Assembly: GCF_000003855.2 (NCBI RefSeq)
Contig: NW_003101670.1
Location: forward strand, 582,841-646,840
Source of the DNA: Blastomyces gilchristii SLH14081
Lineage: Eukaryota; Ascomycota; Eurotiomycetes; Onygenales; Ajellomycetaceae
DNA: 64,000 bases
Reading direction: 5' to 3'
The notes below the pieces were generated by a model. It searched no databases, was not told where the DNA came from, and saw only the letters and a program-made list of their open reading frames with translations. Of this stretch, positions 35,931 to 45,515 are shown in pieces. A program made the translations under genes and the position numbers. Numbering within the stretch: the stretch's first letter is position 1; every line of letters starts with the position of its first letter.

Positions 35931-38900
35931 TTAATAAAAATGCTTACTCATAGAGAGAGACTGCATCACAGTGCTGCTGTCTTACAAGTATGAAAAGTAT
36001 TAATAAACTCAGAATCCCAGGTCACTGTAGTGTCTCTAAAGCTTGTGAAATGAATAAGCTGAATGATGAAAACTGGGAATCTGCTCTTATAATAAGCAGA
36101 GTATAAGAACTCAGATCTGAGAGCTGAGAAACTTATAAGAGTCATCTTTGAATTACAAGATCTCTCTGAAATCTGAAGAAGATTTGCAGAAACTGTGATT
36201 ATTGTGAATATCACAGATGACATGTACTTAAAACTTGTATAACTTCAAAGACACAATCTGTATATAGCTGTCTATGAGTCAGGTTTATACTTCTAATCAG
36301 TGTTAACAGACTCACTTACAGAGATAGAATCAGTTGATGCTGCAGAGTTGATTAGAGAAGATAAGCTTATTTATATAATGACTTTATAAGTGTCTGAGAA
36401 TCTCACAGTCATGAAAACTGAGCTTCAGATATTAGAGAAATACTGAGATCTCACAGAGATATTCAGTTCAGTAAAAATAGCTGAGCTTTCTTCTTATCAT
36501 GAAAAGAATCTGATAATAGATTTGATAGAAGAGTAGAAACTCTTCTGAGAACTAATCTATAAGCTCTCTCATTATGAGACAGAGATCTTACAGATCTATG
36601 TAAAGAAGAATCTGAAGAATAACTTTATCTGACCTTCACAGATCTTCACAGAAGCCTCTGTGATATTTATAAAGAAGAAGAATGAAGATCTCAGATTGTG
36701 TATAGACTACTATGATCTGAACTTCAAGATAATAAAGAGCTGCTACTTCCTGTCTCTGATTGAGAATGTGATTAATTATCTCATGAAAGCTGTCATATTC
36801 ATACAACTGAATATGATCAATGCATATACACAGCTATAAATACAGTCTGAGAATGAATGAAAGACTGTCTTTAGAACTGCACTGAGATTATTTGAATATC
36901 TAGTGATGTGTTTTGATCTGACTAATATTCCTGCAGCATTTCAGGCTTTCATTAATAAAATACTTCATATATATCTGAATATCTTCATGATAATATATCT
37001 GAATGATGTGATGATATACTCTGTGAAGAAGAAAGAACATACTGAGTATATGTGAAGTGTGTTAAAGATCTTAGATGAGACACAACTGTATATTAAGCTT
37101 GTAAAGTACAACTTCAGTGTCTGTCAGATTAATTTTCTAGAATATGTAATCACTGTAGATAATATTCAGATGAAATCTTTGTAAATTGAGACTATTCTAT
37201 TATAACTGAAGTTAACTAGTGTTCATAAGATTCAGATCTTTCTAGACTTTGTGAATTTCTATAGATAGTTTATCTTTATATTTATGAGAATCTTCTTAGC
37301 TCTTACAGACATGCTGAAGAGTGAGAATAAGAAGAAGTTATTTCATAAATAGAGAATGAAAAGATTATTGAGAAGAGAGAACTGTGAGAACTTTCTTATC
37401 TTAGAAGCTCACAGAGTCTTTACAAGATTGAAACAGATATTTATAAATACAGTGATACTGTTTCACTTTAATCTCTTACTCTTAATCAGATTAGAGACAG
37501 ATGTCTTCTTCTTTGTAATTTCAGAAATAGTCTCATAACTACAGTTAAATAAGAACTGGGTTTCAGTGATCTTTTTCTCATAGAAGATGTAACTTACAGA
37601 GATCAACTATGACATTTATAATCAGAAGCTTCTTATAATAGTGAAATTCTTTCATCACTGATATCACTACTTTGAGAGTCTTATAACAGTGATTACTGTT
37701 AGAACTGATTATAACAGCTTATAATAGTTTACTTCAATTAAGAAACTCTTACAGTGATAGATTCACTGAGCTCAGAGATTAAGTGAGTTCTGATTCAAGA
37801 TAGAATATATCAAGAGAACTAAGAACTCAGTGAACAGATTCTCTCACAGATCAGACTATATTAAGAAGATCAGAATAATAGATATAGAGAGACTAGAGAA
37901 GATAGAAAAGCTTCACAGAATACTCAGACTGAGTATTATAAAGAGATTGACTGAAGAGTCTCTTAATTCTCTATGAGAAAAGAGAGAGAAGAGAGAGAAG
38001 AAGTCTGTACAATTACTCTCTATAATACTGAGAGTCAACACTCTGAGAATCTCTGCAAGAATTCTTGAAGAGAGTATCTATAATCTGAAGAGTTTGTGAA
38101 CTTTGAGAAGTACTGTAGAAGACCTGATGTACAAAGAAACAGAGTATAAGTCTTTATAAGATCTTCTATTCAGATTATCTGAACTGCAACTGAAGAATGA
38201 ATATACTCAGTATATTCAGAAACTGCTCATAACAGAAATCAATTCTGCAGAAATAAAGAATTGAAGAGACTTAAATAATCTCTTGTAAAGAGAGAGCTGA
38301 ATTTATATATCTATGAATAAGTTTCTATGCATAGAACTCATTAAAAGGCATCATAACTCTTCTCTAATAAGTCATTTTACAGACACTAGAACTCATAAGT
38401 TGCTTATAAGAAAATACTTCTGACTGAAGATACAAGAACTTATGAAGAAGATAGTGAATTCTTATACTATTTATCAGAATTTGTAGATAGTGTAGTTCAG
38501 ATCATATGAAGAACTTACTTCTCTATTCATCTCACAGAAACCTTGAGAACAGCTAGAAATAAATACTCTTATAAGTCTCTCTAAAAGTAAGAACATATAT
38601 AATGCCTGCTTTGACAGTGTGCTGATAATAGTGAATCACTTTATCAAGATAACACACTTTATATTCATCTGCAAGAACTTGAAGTCAAAGAATTTAACTC
38701 ATATCTTCATTTATAATGTGATTCAGTTGCATGAATTGTCTGTGAATATTATCTCAGATAAAGAATCAATCTTCACAGAAGAGTTCTGATGTGATCTGAT
38801 AACTATACTGAAGATTTTATAAGATTTAAGCATGACTTTTCATCAACAGACAGATGATCAGATAGAATATCTAATAAGTATATTAAAACAGTATCTGCAG

Positions 38901-39650
38901 TGCTTTGTTAATTATAATCAGAATAACTGAATATATTGATTATCACTCACAGAGTTTATATACAATAACTCAAAGTATGTTAGCATAGATAAAACTCTCT
39001 TTAAGATGCTCACTAAGACTCATCTGCAGATGATCTTGATAAATCTGTGAGAGTATACTATAGAGTGTGATAATGTCTGTGAACAGACTGAGAGAATTCA
39101 GAAGATCTGAGAGAAAGTCTACAAATTCTTGAGAAAGGCTCAAGAGTATCAGAAGAGATACTATGACTTCAAGTATATTATAAAGAGTTTCAAGAAAGAT
39201 GATAGAGTCTGACTGAGTCTAGAAAATATTATTATATAAAGATCTAGTAAGAAGCTGAATCTCTTACAGACAGAGTCTTATAAGATTATGAAGAAAGTTA
39301 ACTCACAGTTCTACAGATTGAAACTGTTATCTGAGTTACAGATATACAATATTTTTCATGACTCTTTACTCTGTGAATATAAGAAATTCTCAGAAGAGAA
39401 TTCTGTGACTCATCACTCTGTTTATAAAGTACTAGAGAGTGAAAGAGAATATCAGATTAAAGAGATTGTTAACTCAGAGAAGTAAGATTATAAGCTCTGA
39501 TTCAAGATTCAGTGATAAGAATATTCTGATAAGATGAATAAGTTCACTTGAGAATTATCTGAGTAGATAAGACATCTGTAGAAGCTGAGACATGACTTTC
39601 ATATCATGAATTCTGACAAGTCAGAATGATATGATCTTCACTAAGAATCT
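35931..39650 (+). pseudogene. Gypsy-C pol relic: RT, RNase H, integrase, chromodomain
   Basis: RT blocks: LRLCIDYYDLNFKIIK near 36690-36740, then YLVMCFDLTNIPAAFQ near 36895-36945, and YLNDVMIYS at 36996-37022 (YLDD with one Asp to Asn). RNase H includes the open stretch 37356-37538 (LKQIFINTVILFHF) and NYDIYNQKLL near 37605. Integrase core: TFHQQTDDQIEYL at about 38835-38870. The open stretch 39288-39485 carries the post-integrase module and then EREYQIKEIVNSEK, the start of a chromodomain. A protease is expected at about 36000-36300 but was not recognised. Inactive. Confidence 0.87.
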
Positions 39651-41468
39651 GATTATAATAAAGATATTAACACTGTCATTTATAAGTTCTAGTCTATAAG
39701 ATAATGAGTTTCTACTGAGATGAACAGTTCACAGTGTATATAAGAAAAGAAGAAATCATACTCTTATTAAAGTTAAAAAATAAGAAAATAAAAACAGAAC
39801 TATGAACACAATTTAGAGATCAATAAAGAAAAAATAAAGAAAATTCAAACTCACATTCTTACCACTCATGATACTTAACTCTCTTATAACTATCAACTTC
39901 TCTCTTCAAAGAAGCAGAGAGTATTATATCTGTGATACAGATAATTATTACATTTGATATGAAGATTATCAGAAATGCACAGACTTCAGAGAAGTCAGAT
40001 ATCAGAGTGTATACAGTTGTAGCAGAGTCTTGAAAACTGACTGTCTATACATGTGATCAGATATTTCTTATAAAGCTGTATTCACTTCTTCAGTTATACT
40101 GAAGTATTCAGCCTGAAAATAATTAAGATATGAAGAGAGAGCTCATCTGCCCAGGTCAACTCTCATTGTGAATTCATAATATTTACATTGTCTTAATTAC
40201 CTGGATTTTACAGGTACTTGAGAACTCATCTCTCATTAACAATGAAATTGTGAAAATGCGCTGTGATGCAAGAATCATTGATAGAAAACCTAGACATATT
40301 CATATATGCCTGGTCAGAGATTGTGTGAGCAGAGAAGAGATAATTATAGGTCTGTGAGACTGCAGAAGACACTGACAACACTGAGAGCTTTATAAGAACT
40401 GTCAGCTAGAATCTGTAAGAAATTACTTAGAAGAAGACTTACAGTAAAGAGAGAAACTGCACTGCTTGAAGTCAGAGACTGGTCTGAAGAAGACATGAAA
40501 TTGACTGTTGATCTGAAGATCAGATGCAGTGATGAGACTGAAAGAGATAAAGATACTATTATAAGTGATAGCATCCCTGCTTCATTAACTGATAAAAAGT
40601 GACTAGAGAAGTTACAGAGACACTCATGAGAAGCTCAGCAGCAGTCAGACATTATTTATGAAGATATTGAAATTAAAAAATTTTTATTCTTAGAAAGTTC
40701 TTGAATTAATATACAGATATTGTCAGAAATACTCTCTCTCTATTATCTGAGTGAAAACACTTCACAGATGAATGAGAATACTCACAGTTTATAGAGATGA
40801 AAGCTGTTATAGAAAAAGAGAAAAGAAGATGAGATTTCACAGACAGATCTGAGATATTTATACTACTCTAGAGAGATTTACTTACACTGTAAGTAATCTT
40901 ATAGAATAGTCAGATCACTCTAGTAAATAAAAGTGATTATGAATCACAGATCTGAATCTTTCTATATAACTATAAAGAGTGATTGCAGACTGTGAACATC
41001 TTGATTCTATAATTCTACAGAGTTGATGAAAGAATGGAAAATTCCTCACAATTCTACAGTATTAAAGAACAATGATTTATAAGAATAAGTGAAAGATTAA
41101 CTTATAAATGCTTCTTCTTAATAAGAGTAATCTCACAGAGAGTGATTCATCTGCAAGATGAATCTGTGTAATAATTACTTAAGAATCTCATAAAAATGAT
41201 TAAGAGTTAACTAGAACTCTTCTATATGAAAGATGTGAGATAAATCTATATAATAGTCAGAGAGGAATCTGTAGATTATAAAGAATCTCATGAAATAAGA
41301 AACTGAGTGACAGACTCTTTTCTCTTCATAGTAATAAGGGATTTTTCCTCACTGAGATTTTTTATAGATATAAAGAGTTTTTAGTGAGTATCACTGCAGT
41401 GCTGAGCTGATTCTATGAAGTCACTCAGTGAAAGACTTCATGAACAAAGTCTTAGAGAGAAGAGAATA
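39651..41468 (+). other. Gypsy-C 3' region between pol and the 3' LTR, unassigned
   Basis: About 1.8 kb with no recognised domain. The plus strand has broken stretches such as KMRCDARIIDRKPRHIHICL (about 40253-40312), suggesting a former third reading frame. An antisense open frame at 40344-40574 is Ser/Leu-rich and probably chance. Just before the LTR the purine run AGAGAGAAGAGAA (about 41454-41466) is a likely polypurine tract for plus-strand priming. Confidence 0.5.
41454..41466 (+). promoter_or_regulatory. Candidate polypurine tract of Gypsy-C
   Basis: Thirteen purines directly before the 3' LTR start at 41469, the usual place for the primer of plus-strand DNA synthesis. Confidence 0.6.
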
Positions 41469-41726
41469 TGTAAGAAATCTCACTTCTTGTGAATTCTTTA
41501 TCTCTATTTCTATCTCTTGTGTAATTAATAGGGCTAGCAGCCCTTGGCTACACACAACTATATAGTCTGGAGTTCACAAATACTATTCACAACTCAGCTT
41601 GAATGCTATTATACATTTGATTTCTACATTTTATCTTCCTACTGTGAATACTTCTAGTAGTTAACAGTACATATCACGCCAAGCTGCAAACACCTGAATA
41701 ATCGCCTGCGAGCACTTATTCTTACA
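41469..41726 (+). repeat. Gypsy-C 3' LTR (258 bp)
   Basis: Same length as the 5' LTR; transitions lie on both copies, for example CTTGTGAATTC here against CTTACGGATTC. Confidence 0.93.
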
Positions 41727-41731
41727 GAGAG

Positions 41732-42343
41732 CTGGCTTTGCTGACCACGGAATGTATCTAGTTAATCATGATATAATTCTCAATCAATTGAGACCTCTTA
41801 CCATTGATGATGCCCTGAATCTCAATATATACAATAGCGATGGTGATGTATGCAATCACTTTACCCCGTCATCTGCAGATCAATCATCAACTGCCTTCTC
41901 ACAATTAACCTCTTCAGAGATGGTTGCAAAACTATGTCATTAAATCAATGCAGCAGTCAAGGTCTTAGAAGATGTGAAGAATACTCTTACATCTAGTTTG
42001 ACAAGGCAGTTGAACAAGATCTTCAAGAATAGCATGGTTCAGGCGGAATTGAACATACACTGTGAGAGTGAACTTACAGATCATTATTAAGCAAATAGAT
42101 ATCAGGTTTGTTAAATCCTCTCACAGACAGGTGCAAGTAGATGAAGTTCTCACTATTAAGAATTGTCAATTGCAAGATCATGATCTGTAGAGCAGATGAG
42201 ATGAAAAAAGATGTTTCAATAAGAATCTTTGATTGATTGGAATCAAATCTACAAAATCTACAGTCACTCATTCACAATAAGATAATTCTATAGAATCTCA
42301 ATCTACAGTGGGATTCTACACCTTCCAATGAGTATATAGATAA
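41732..42343 (+). pseudogene. Pogo-like transposase relic, C-terminal part
   Basis: Immediately after the second GAGAG the frame gives GFADHGMYLVNHDIILNQLR, like the (A)F...GIYP.NPD.IL..L block that follows the DDE domain in fungal pogo transposases. It continues with PLTIDDALNL, an open stretch to 41943, and a more distal part with KIFKNSMVQAEL and RQVQVDEVLTI typical of the basic C terminus. CC and CpG are more frequent here than in the retroelements, so this element seems less mutated. The right end is cut by the N run. Confidence 0.65.
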
Positions 42344-42448
42344 NNNNNNNNNNNNNNNNNNNNNNNNNNNNNNNNNNNNNNNNNNNNNNNNNNNNNNNNN
42401 NNNNNNNNNNNNNNNNNNNNNNNNNNNNNNNNNNNNNNNNNNNNNNNN
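42344..42448. other. Assembly gap of 105 N
   Basis: Run of N between the pogo C terminus and LINE L3. The pogo right terminal repeat and about 50 bases of L3 fall in it. Confidence 0.99.
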
Positions 42449-43688
42449 TTCTAATCAGAGAAGAGTCTCTTCTTTATTTTCATCAGTTAACTCAGGAAAT
42501 GAACTGAATTGAAATAGATTTCTTAATTGAAATGAGAATAATACTTTAAAGAAAATGCTCTCTCAACTGTATAGACTATGTTCACTTATTAAAAATCAAT
42601 TTTCTTCATTAAATGTTGAGAATATTGATTATGAGAAGATATCTCTCTGAAGAGAAAAGCTAGAATCTCTCATAGACTTATAAATAAGTGAACTATCTAA
42701 AGAGAGAGAATATGAACAGTATTTGAAAAAGATCTTTACAATTAATATAAAAGACTCTATTCTGATTTACTCAGATGACTCAAAAAATGAGAATTTGAAT
42801 AGATTAGGCGCAGGCATTGCTTATACTGAAGATAATATCAATTTTATCTCAGATTTCTGAAATTTAGACTGTGAATCTGAAGTCTTTGATGCTGAACTAT
42901 TTGTAATAGTAAAAGCTTTCAAACTCATTGAAATAAAATCTTATAAAAGAGAAAATAGTTTGAAAGAGATATGAATATTCTCTGATAGTTAAGCTGCTTT
43001 AAAAAGACTTAGAAATAGTCAGATTCATAATGATCAAATGAATCTTGAACTGATTTTAAACTCTGTTTTGAAAATTCAAAAGAGAAGAACATCAAAACTG
43101 ATAATTCATCTGCATTGAGTTCCTGCTCATATGAATATTTATGCCAATGAATTGACTGATTCAGCTGTAAAAAAGAGTTCAGAATTAAGCAGATCTATTC
43201 AAAAAACAGTGTCCTGATCTTTCATAAAGAGAAAGATAAAAGAATCTTGTTTAAATAAGTGAAATGAAAGCTGGCAGAAACAAAAGAAGAGCATACATTA
43301 TTCAAGATTTGAGACAAAATCAAAGTGGAAATCTTGTTCAATTAAATGTAAAAAGAAAATATTCTCATCTATAATTCAGCTGAAACTAGAATATGATTAT
43401 TTCAAATTCTATATACAAAGATTTGATGATAGATTTGATTCAACAGAGTACTTATTCTGCAATGTGAATGAAAATCCTGGGCATATTATAATGTATTATG
43501 CATTATACAATAGTCTCAGAGTCAGATTAAAGAAGAAGTATGATTTAAATCAATTAAATATGAGGTTCTTATTCTCAACTGAGACAGGAATTAAATACTT
43601 AATAGATGTTCTATCAGAAACTCAAGCAGCTATAAGAAAATGGCTGAATTCAGAAGTATCTGAATATGAAGAGGTGAAAATTGATTAG
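42449..43688 (+). pseudogene. L3 ORF2 relic, 3' part with RNase H
   Basis: Colinear with L1 ORF2 from the RT/RNase H linker to the stop at 43688. RNase H reads ILIYSDDSKNENLNRLGAGI (42753 onward), with the catalytic Asp present and the following Gly changed to Asp, and DAELFVIVKAF around 42887. The last 75 codons (43464-43688) are open: HIIMYYALYNSLRVRLKKKY to EYEEVKID. Upstream stops at former Trp and Gln codons remain. Confidence 0.85.
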
Positions 43689-44048
43689 ATATAGTCTGTT
43701 AAAACAGCTATATACTATCTTTTAATAATTTTATTTTATTATAGTCTCTCTTTACTGTACTTGTTTCTTTCTATTCTTTTCTATCTATCTATTTAATATG
43801 TCTATCTTTAAGACTATGTTCTCTTTTCCTTTGTCATGATATTTTCAAATGATTTCAAAGTATCAGAAGATGTTGAAATACTGCAATTTGTAAACAGTTT
43901 TTATATTCTGAGCTGGAATTTTCTGACTTTACATATCTGAAATTGATAAATGTATAATAGTTGACTCTATAGATATAGGAAAAACCCTGAGAACTAAAGA
44001 TTCTCAGATAGATATCATAGTCTCTGACTGCATACATCTATAATTGAA

Positions 44049-44085
<37 letters not shown>
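43689..44085 (+). other. L3 3' UTR and (AAT)n tail
   Basis: Same 3' UTR as L1, L2 and L5, ending with about 36 bases of AAT repeats at 44050-44085. Gypsy-B4 sequence starts directly after. Confidence 0.85.
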
Positions 44086-44087
<2 letters not shown>

Positions 44088-44246
44088 ATCAGTATCTGTT
44101 CATGTCAATCATATTGCATTGAAGAAAGATTTGAAAGATAACTATGAAGATGATCTGATGAAACAGGAAAAAGATTAGCTTCTGTTCAAATTTGCAAACA
44201 GAAGCTTGAAGAGATCAGATGACAATAATTTGAAGAGAAAATAACA

Positions 44247-44540
44247 ATGAATACAATTCTTGTATCTACTGTGATTAATAACATGTATAATATGAAAGCC
44301 ATAATAAACAGCAGTCTATATCATTATATAATAATTAAATCTTCAGTTGTAAGATATTATAACCTTCAGCATATTCTCTTATTAAAATCTCAACTTCTTA
44401 CAGAATTTGATGACTCAAAAGATATTTACATCTGTTACATGATGAAGCTAAACATAGATGACAGAGAATATCAATATGAAGAAGTCTATGCATATGAAGT
44501 TAATAATCTTGATTATAATCTTATGTTAGAACTTGTCTGA
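44247..44540 (+). pseudogene. Gypsy-B4 protease-like segment
   Basis: A 97-codon open stretch, MNTILVSTVINNMYNMKAII to DYNLMLELV, colinear with the region after the gag knuckle in B1 and B2. By position and by the I(N/D)SSLYHY motif it should be the retropepsin-like domain, with IDSG changed to INSS; this is an assignment by position. It is the longest stop-free run of this domain among the copies. Confidence 0.55.
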
Positions 44541-45159
44541 CTATCTGAACAAGGTATCTCATTAAATGCTTGAAACAGAAGCTTAATATTCTCTAACAAT
44601 GATAGAATCTATGAAGATGATATTCACAAGACTATGAATCTGACACAGATCTCTGTCAATGCTTATGAAATACTCTGAAAAAGAAGTCACTGACAGAATC
44701 ACTGACAAGATCACTGATAGCAGAATTATATAACAATCTACTCTATCAATCTGATTAATATTAAAAAAGCTCTAGAAAAGTTATTCTGTGTTATAATAAC
44801 AGATTCTTATACAAAACTCTCTTAATAATATTATGAATATCTAGATGTCTTCTGATGAGATAATAATGTTATAAATCTATCTCTCTTACAAGATTCAGAA
44901 GTGAATCAGAGTATCAAGTTGAAAAAGAAGAATAATAAAGATTTTAAATCATTATAAGATCTTCTTTATAACATGTTCTCAGATGATCTTCTTCTTCTTT
45001 AAAAGACACTCAATGATCTGTTGAATAAAGAATTCATATATATTAGTAACTTCTCTGTCACAGCTTCTATTCTCTTTGCAAAGAAATCAGGTAAAGAACT
45101 CTGATTCTGTGTGAACTATCAAGGTCTGAACAGATTAACAAAGAAATATCATTATCTCT
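44541..45159 (+). pseudogene. Gypsy-B4 pol relic, protease-RT linker to early RT
   Basis: Colinear with about 24480-25100 of B1. It contains LFAKKSGKEL and FCVNYQGLNRL near 45075-45130, the LCVDYRxLN block. Interrupted at 45159 by Gypsy-B3 within codons for the next RT block. Confidence 0.8.
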
Positions 45160-45515
45160 TGTAAGAGGCCTACACCGAATAGATCGATATGATATTGATA
45201 GGTCTTATATAACAAAGAGAAAAATGTTAGACAAGGAAAAGAAAGAGAAAGTATGAGAATCAGTGATCAAAGTAGATATTTATACACATATGTGATAGTG
45301 TACACAGTGAGGCTTCAGGGCGGAAGAATCTATACGCGTTCATAACAGCTGAGAATCAGTGATTGAGAGTGGCTGAGAATCGAAGTGTATGCGGCCGAGG
45401 ATCAGTGATTGAGAGTGACTGAGAATTGAAGTGTACACATTCAGGAATGAAGTGATTGAAATCTGTAAAGTGTAACAGAATAGTCTATATAATTGATTGA
45501 GTGCAGCTCATCATA
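45160..45515 (-). repeat. Gypsy-B3 3' LTR (356 bp)
   Basis: TGTAAGAGGCC at the left edge, CAGCTCATCATA at the right. It carries extra copies of the GCCGAGGATCAGTGATTGAG unit compared with B1 and B2 LTRs, which explains the greater length. Confidence 0.9.

Larger units (their letters stand above)
34477..41726 (+). mobile_element. Gypsy-C: complete 7.25-kb chromodomain Ty3/gypsy element in the pogo element
   Basis: 7,250 bases with 258-bp LTRs (TGTAAGAAATC...TTCTTACA) and exact duplications GAGAG at 34472-34476 and 41727-41731. The polyprotein order is gag, zinc knuckle, RT, RNase H, integrase, chromodomain. A further ~1.8 kb lies between the end of pol and the 3' LTR. It is a different family from Gypsy-A and Gypsy-B. 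Confidence 0.93.
28281..42343 (+). mobile_element. Pogo-like DNA transposon, internally deleted, interrupted by Gypsy-B2 and Gypsy-C
   Basis: Element pieces are 28281-28373, 34107-34476 and 41732-42343. It sits in L3 at a TA-containing site (AACTAT), as pogo/Tc1-mariner elements prefer, but the right end is lost in the N gap, so the TA duplication is not provable. The left end has inverted repeats (ACTCACT...AGTGAGT near 28295-28315, CAGTGT...ACACTG near 28322-28342). The transposase N and C termini are present; the catalytic core is missing. Confidence 0.65.
20096..44085 (+). mobile_element. L3: 5'-truncated Tad1-like LINE hosting a nest of insertions
   Basis: Pieces of one plus-strand LINE occur at 20096-20120, 22346-22409, 28124-28280 and 42449-44085. 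They line up with consecutive parts of L1 ORF2 and 3' UTR. Between them lie L2, Gypsy-B1 and a pogo transposon that itself holds Gypsy-B2 and Gypsy-C. The tail is (AAT)n at 44050-44085. No duplication matching both L3 ends is visible: the left neighbour is Gypsy-A2 and the right neighbour Gypsy-B4. Confidence 0.8.

Noticed and set aside
40344..40574. 76-codon minus-strand Ser/Leu-rich frame in Gypsy-C
   Set aside because: Opposite to the element's sense and low in complexity; more likely chance.
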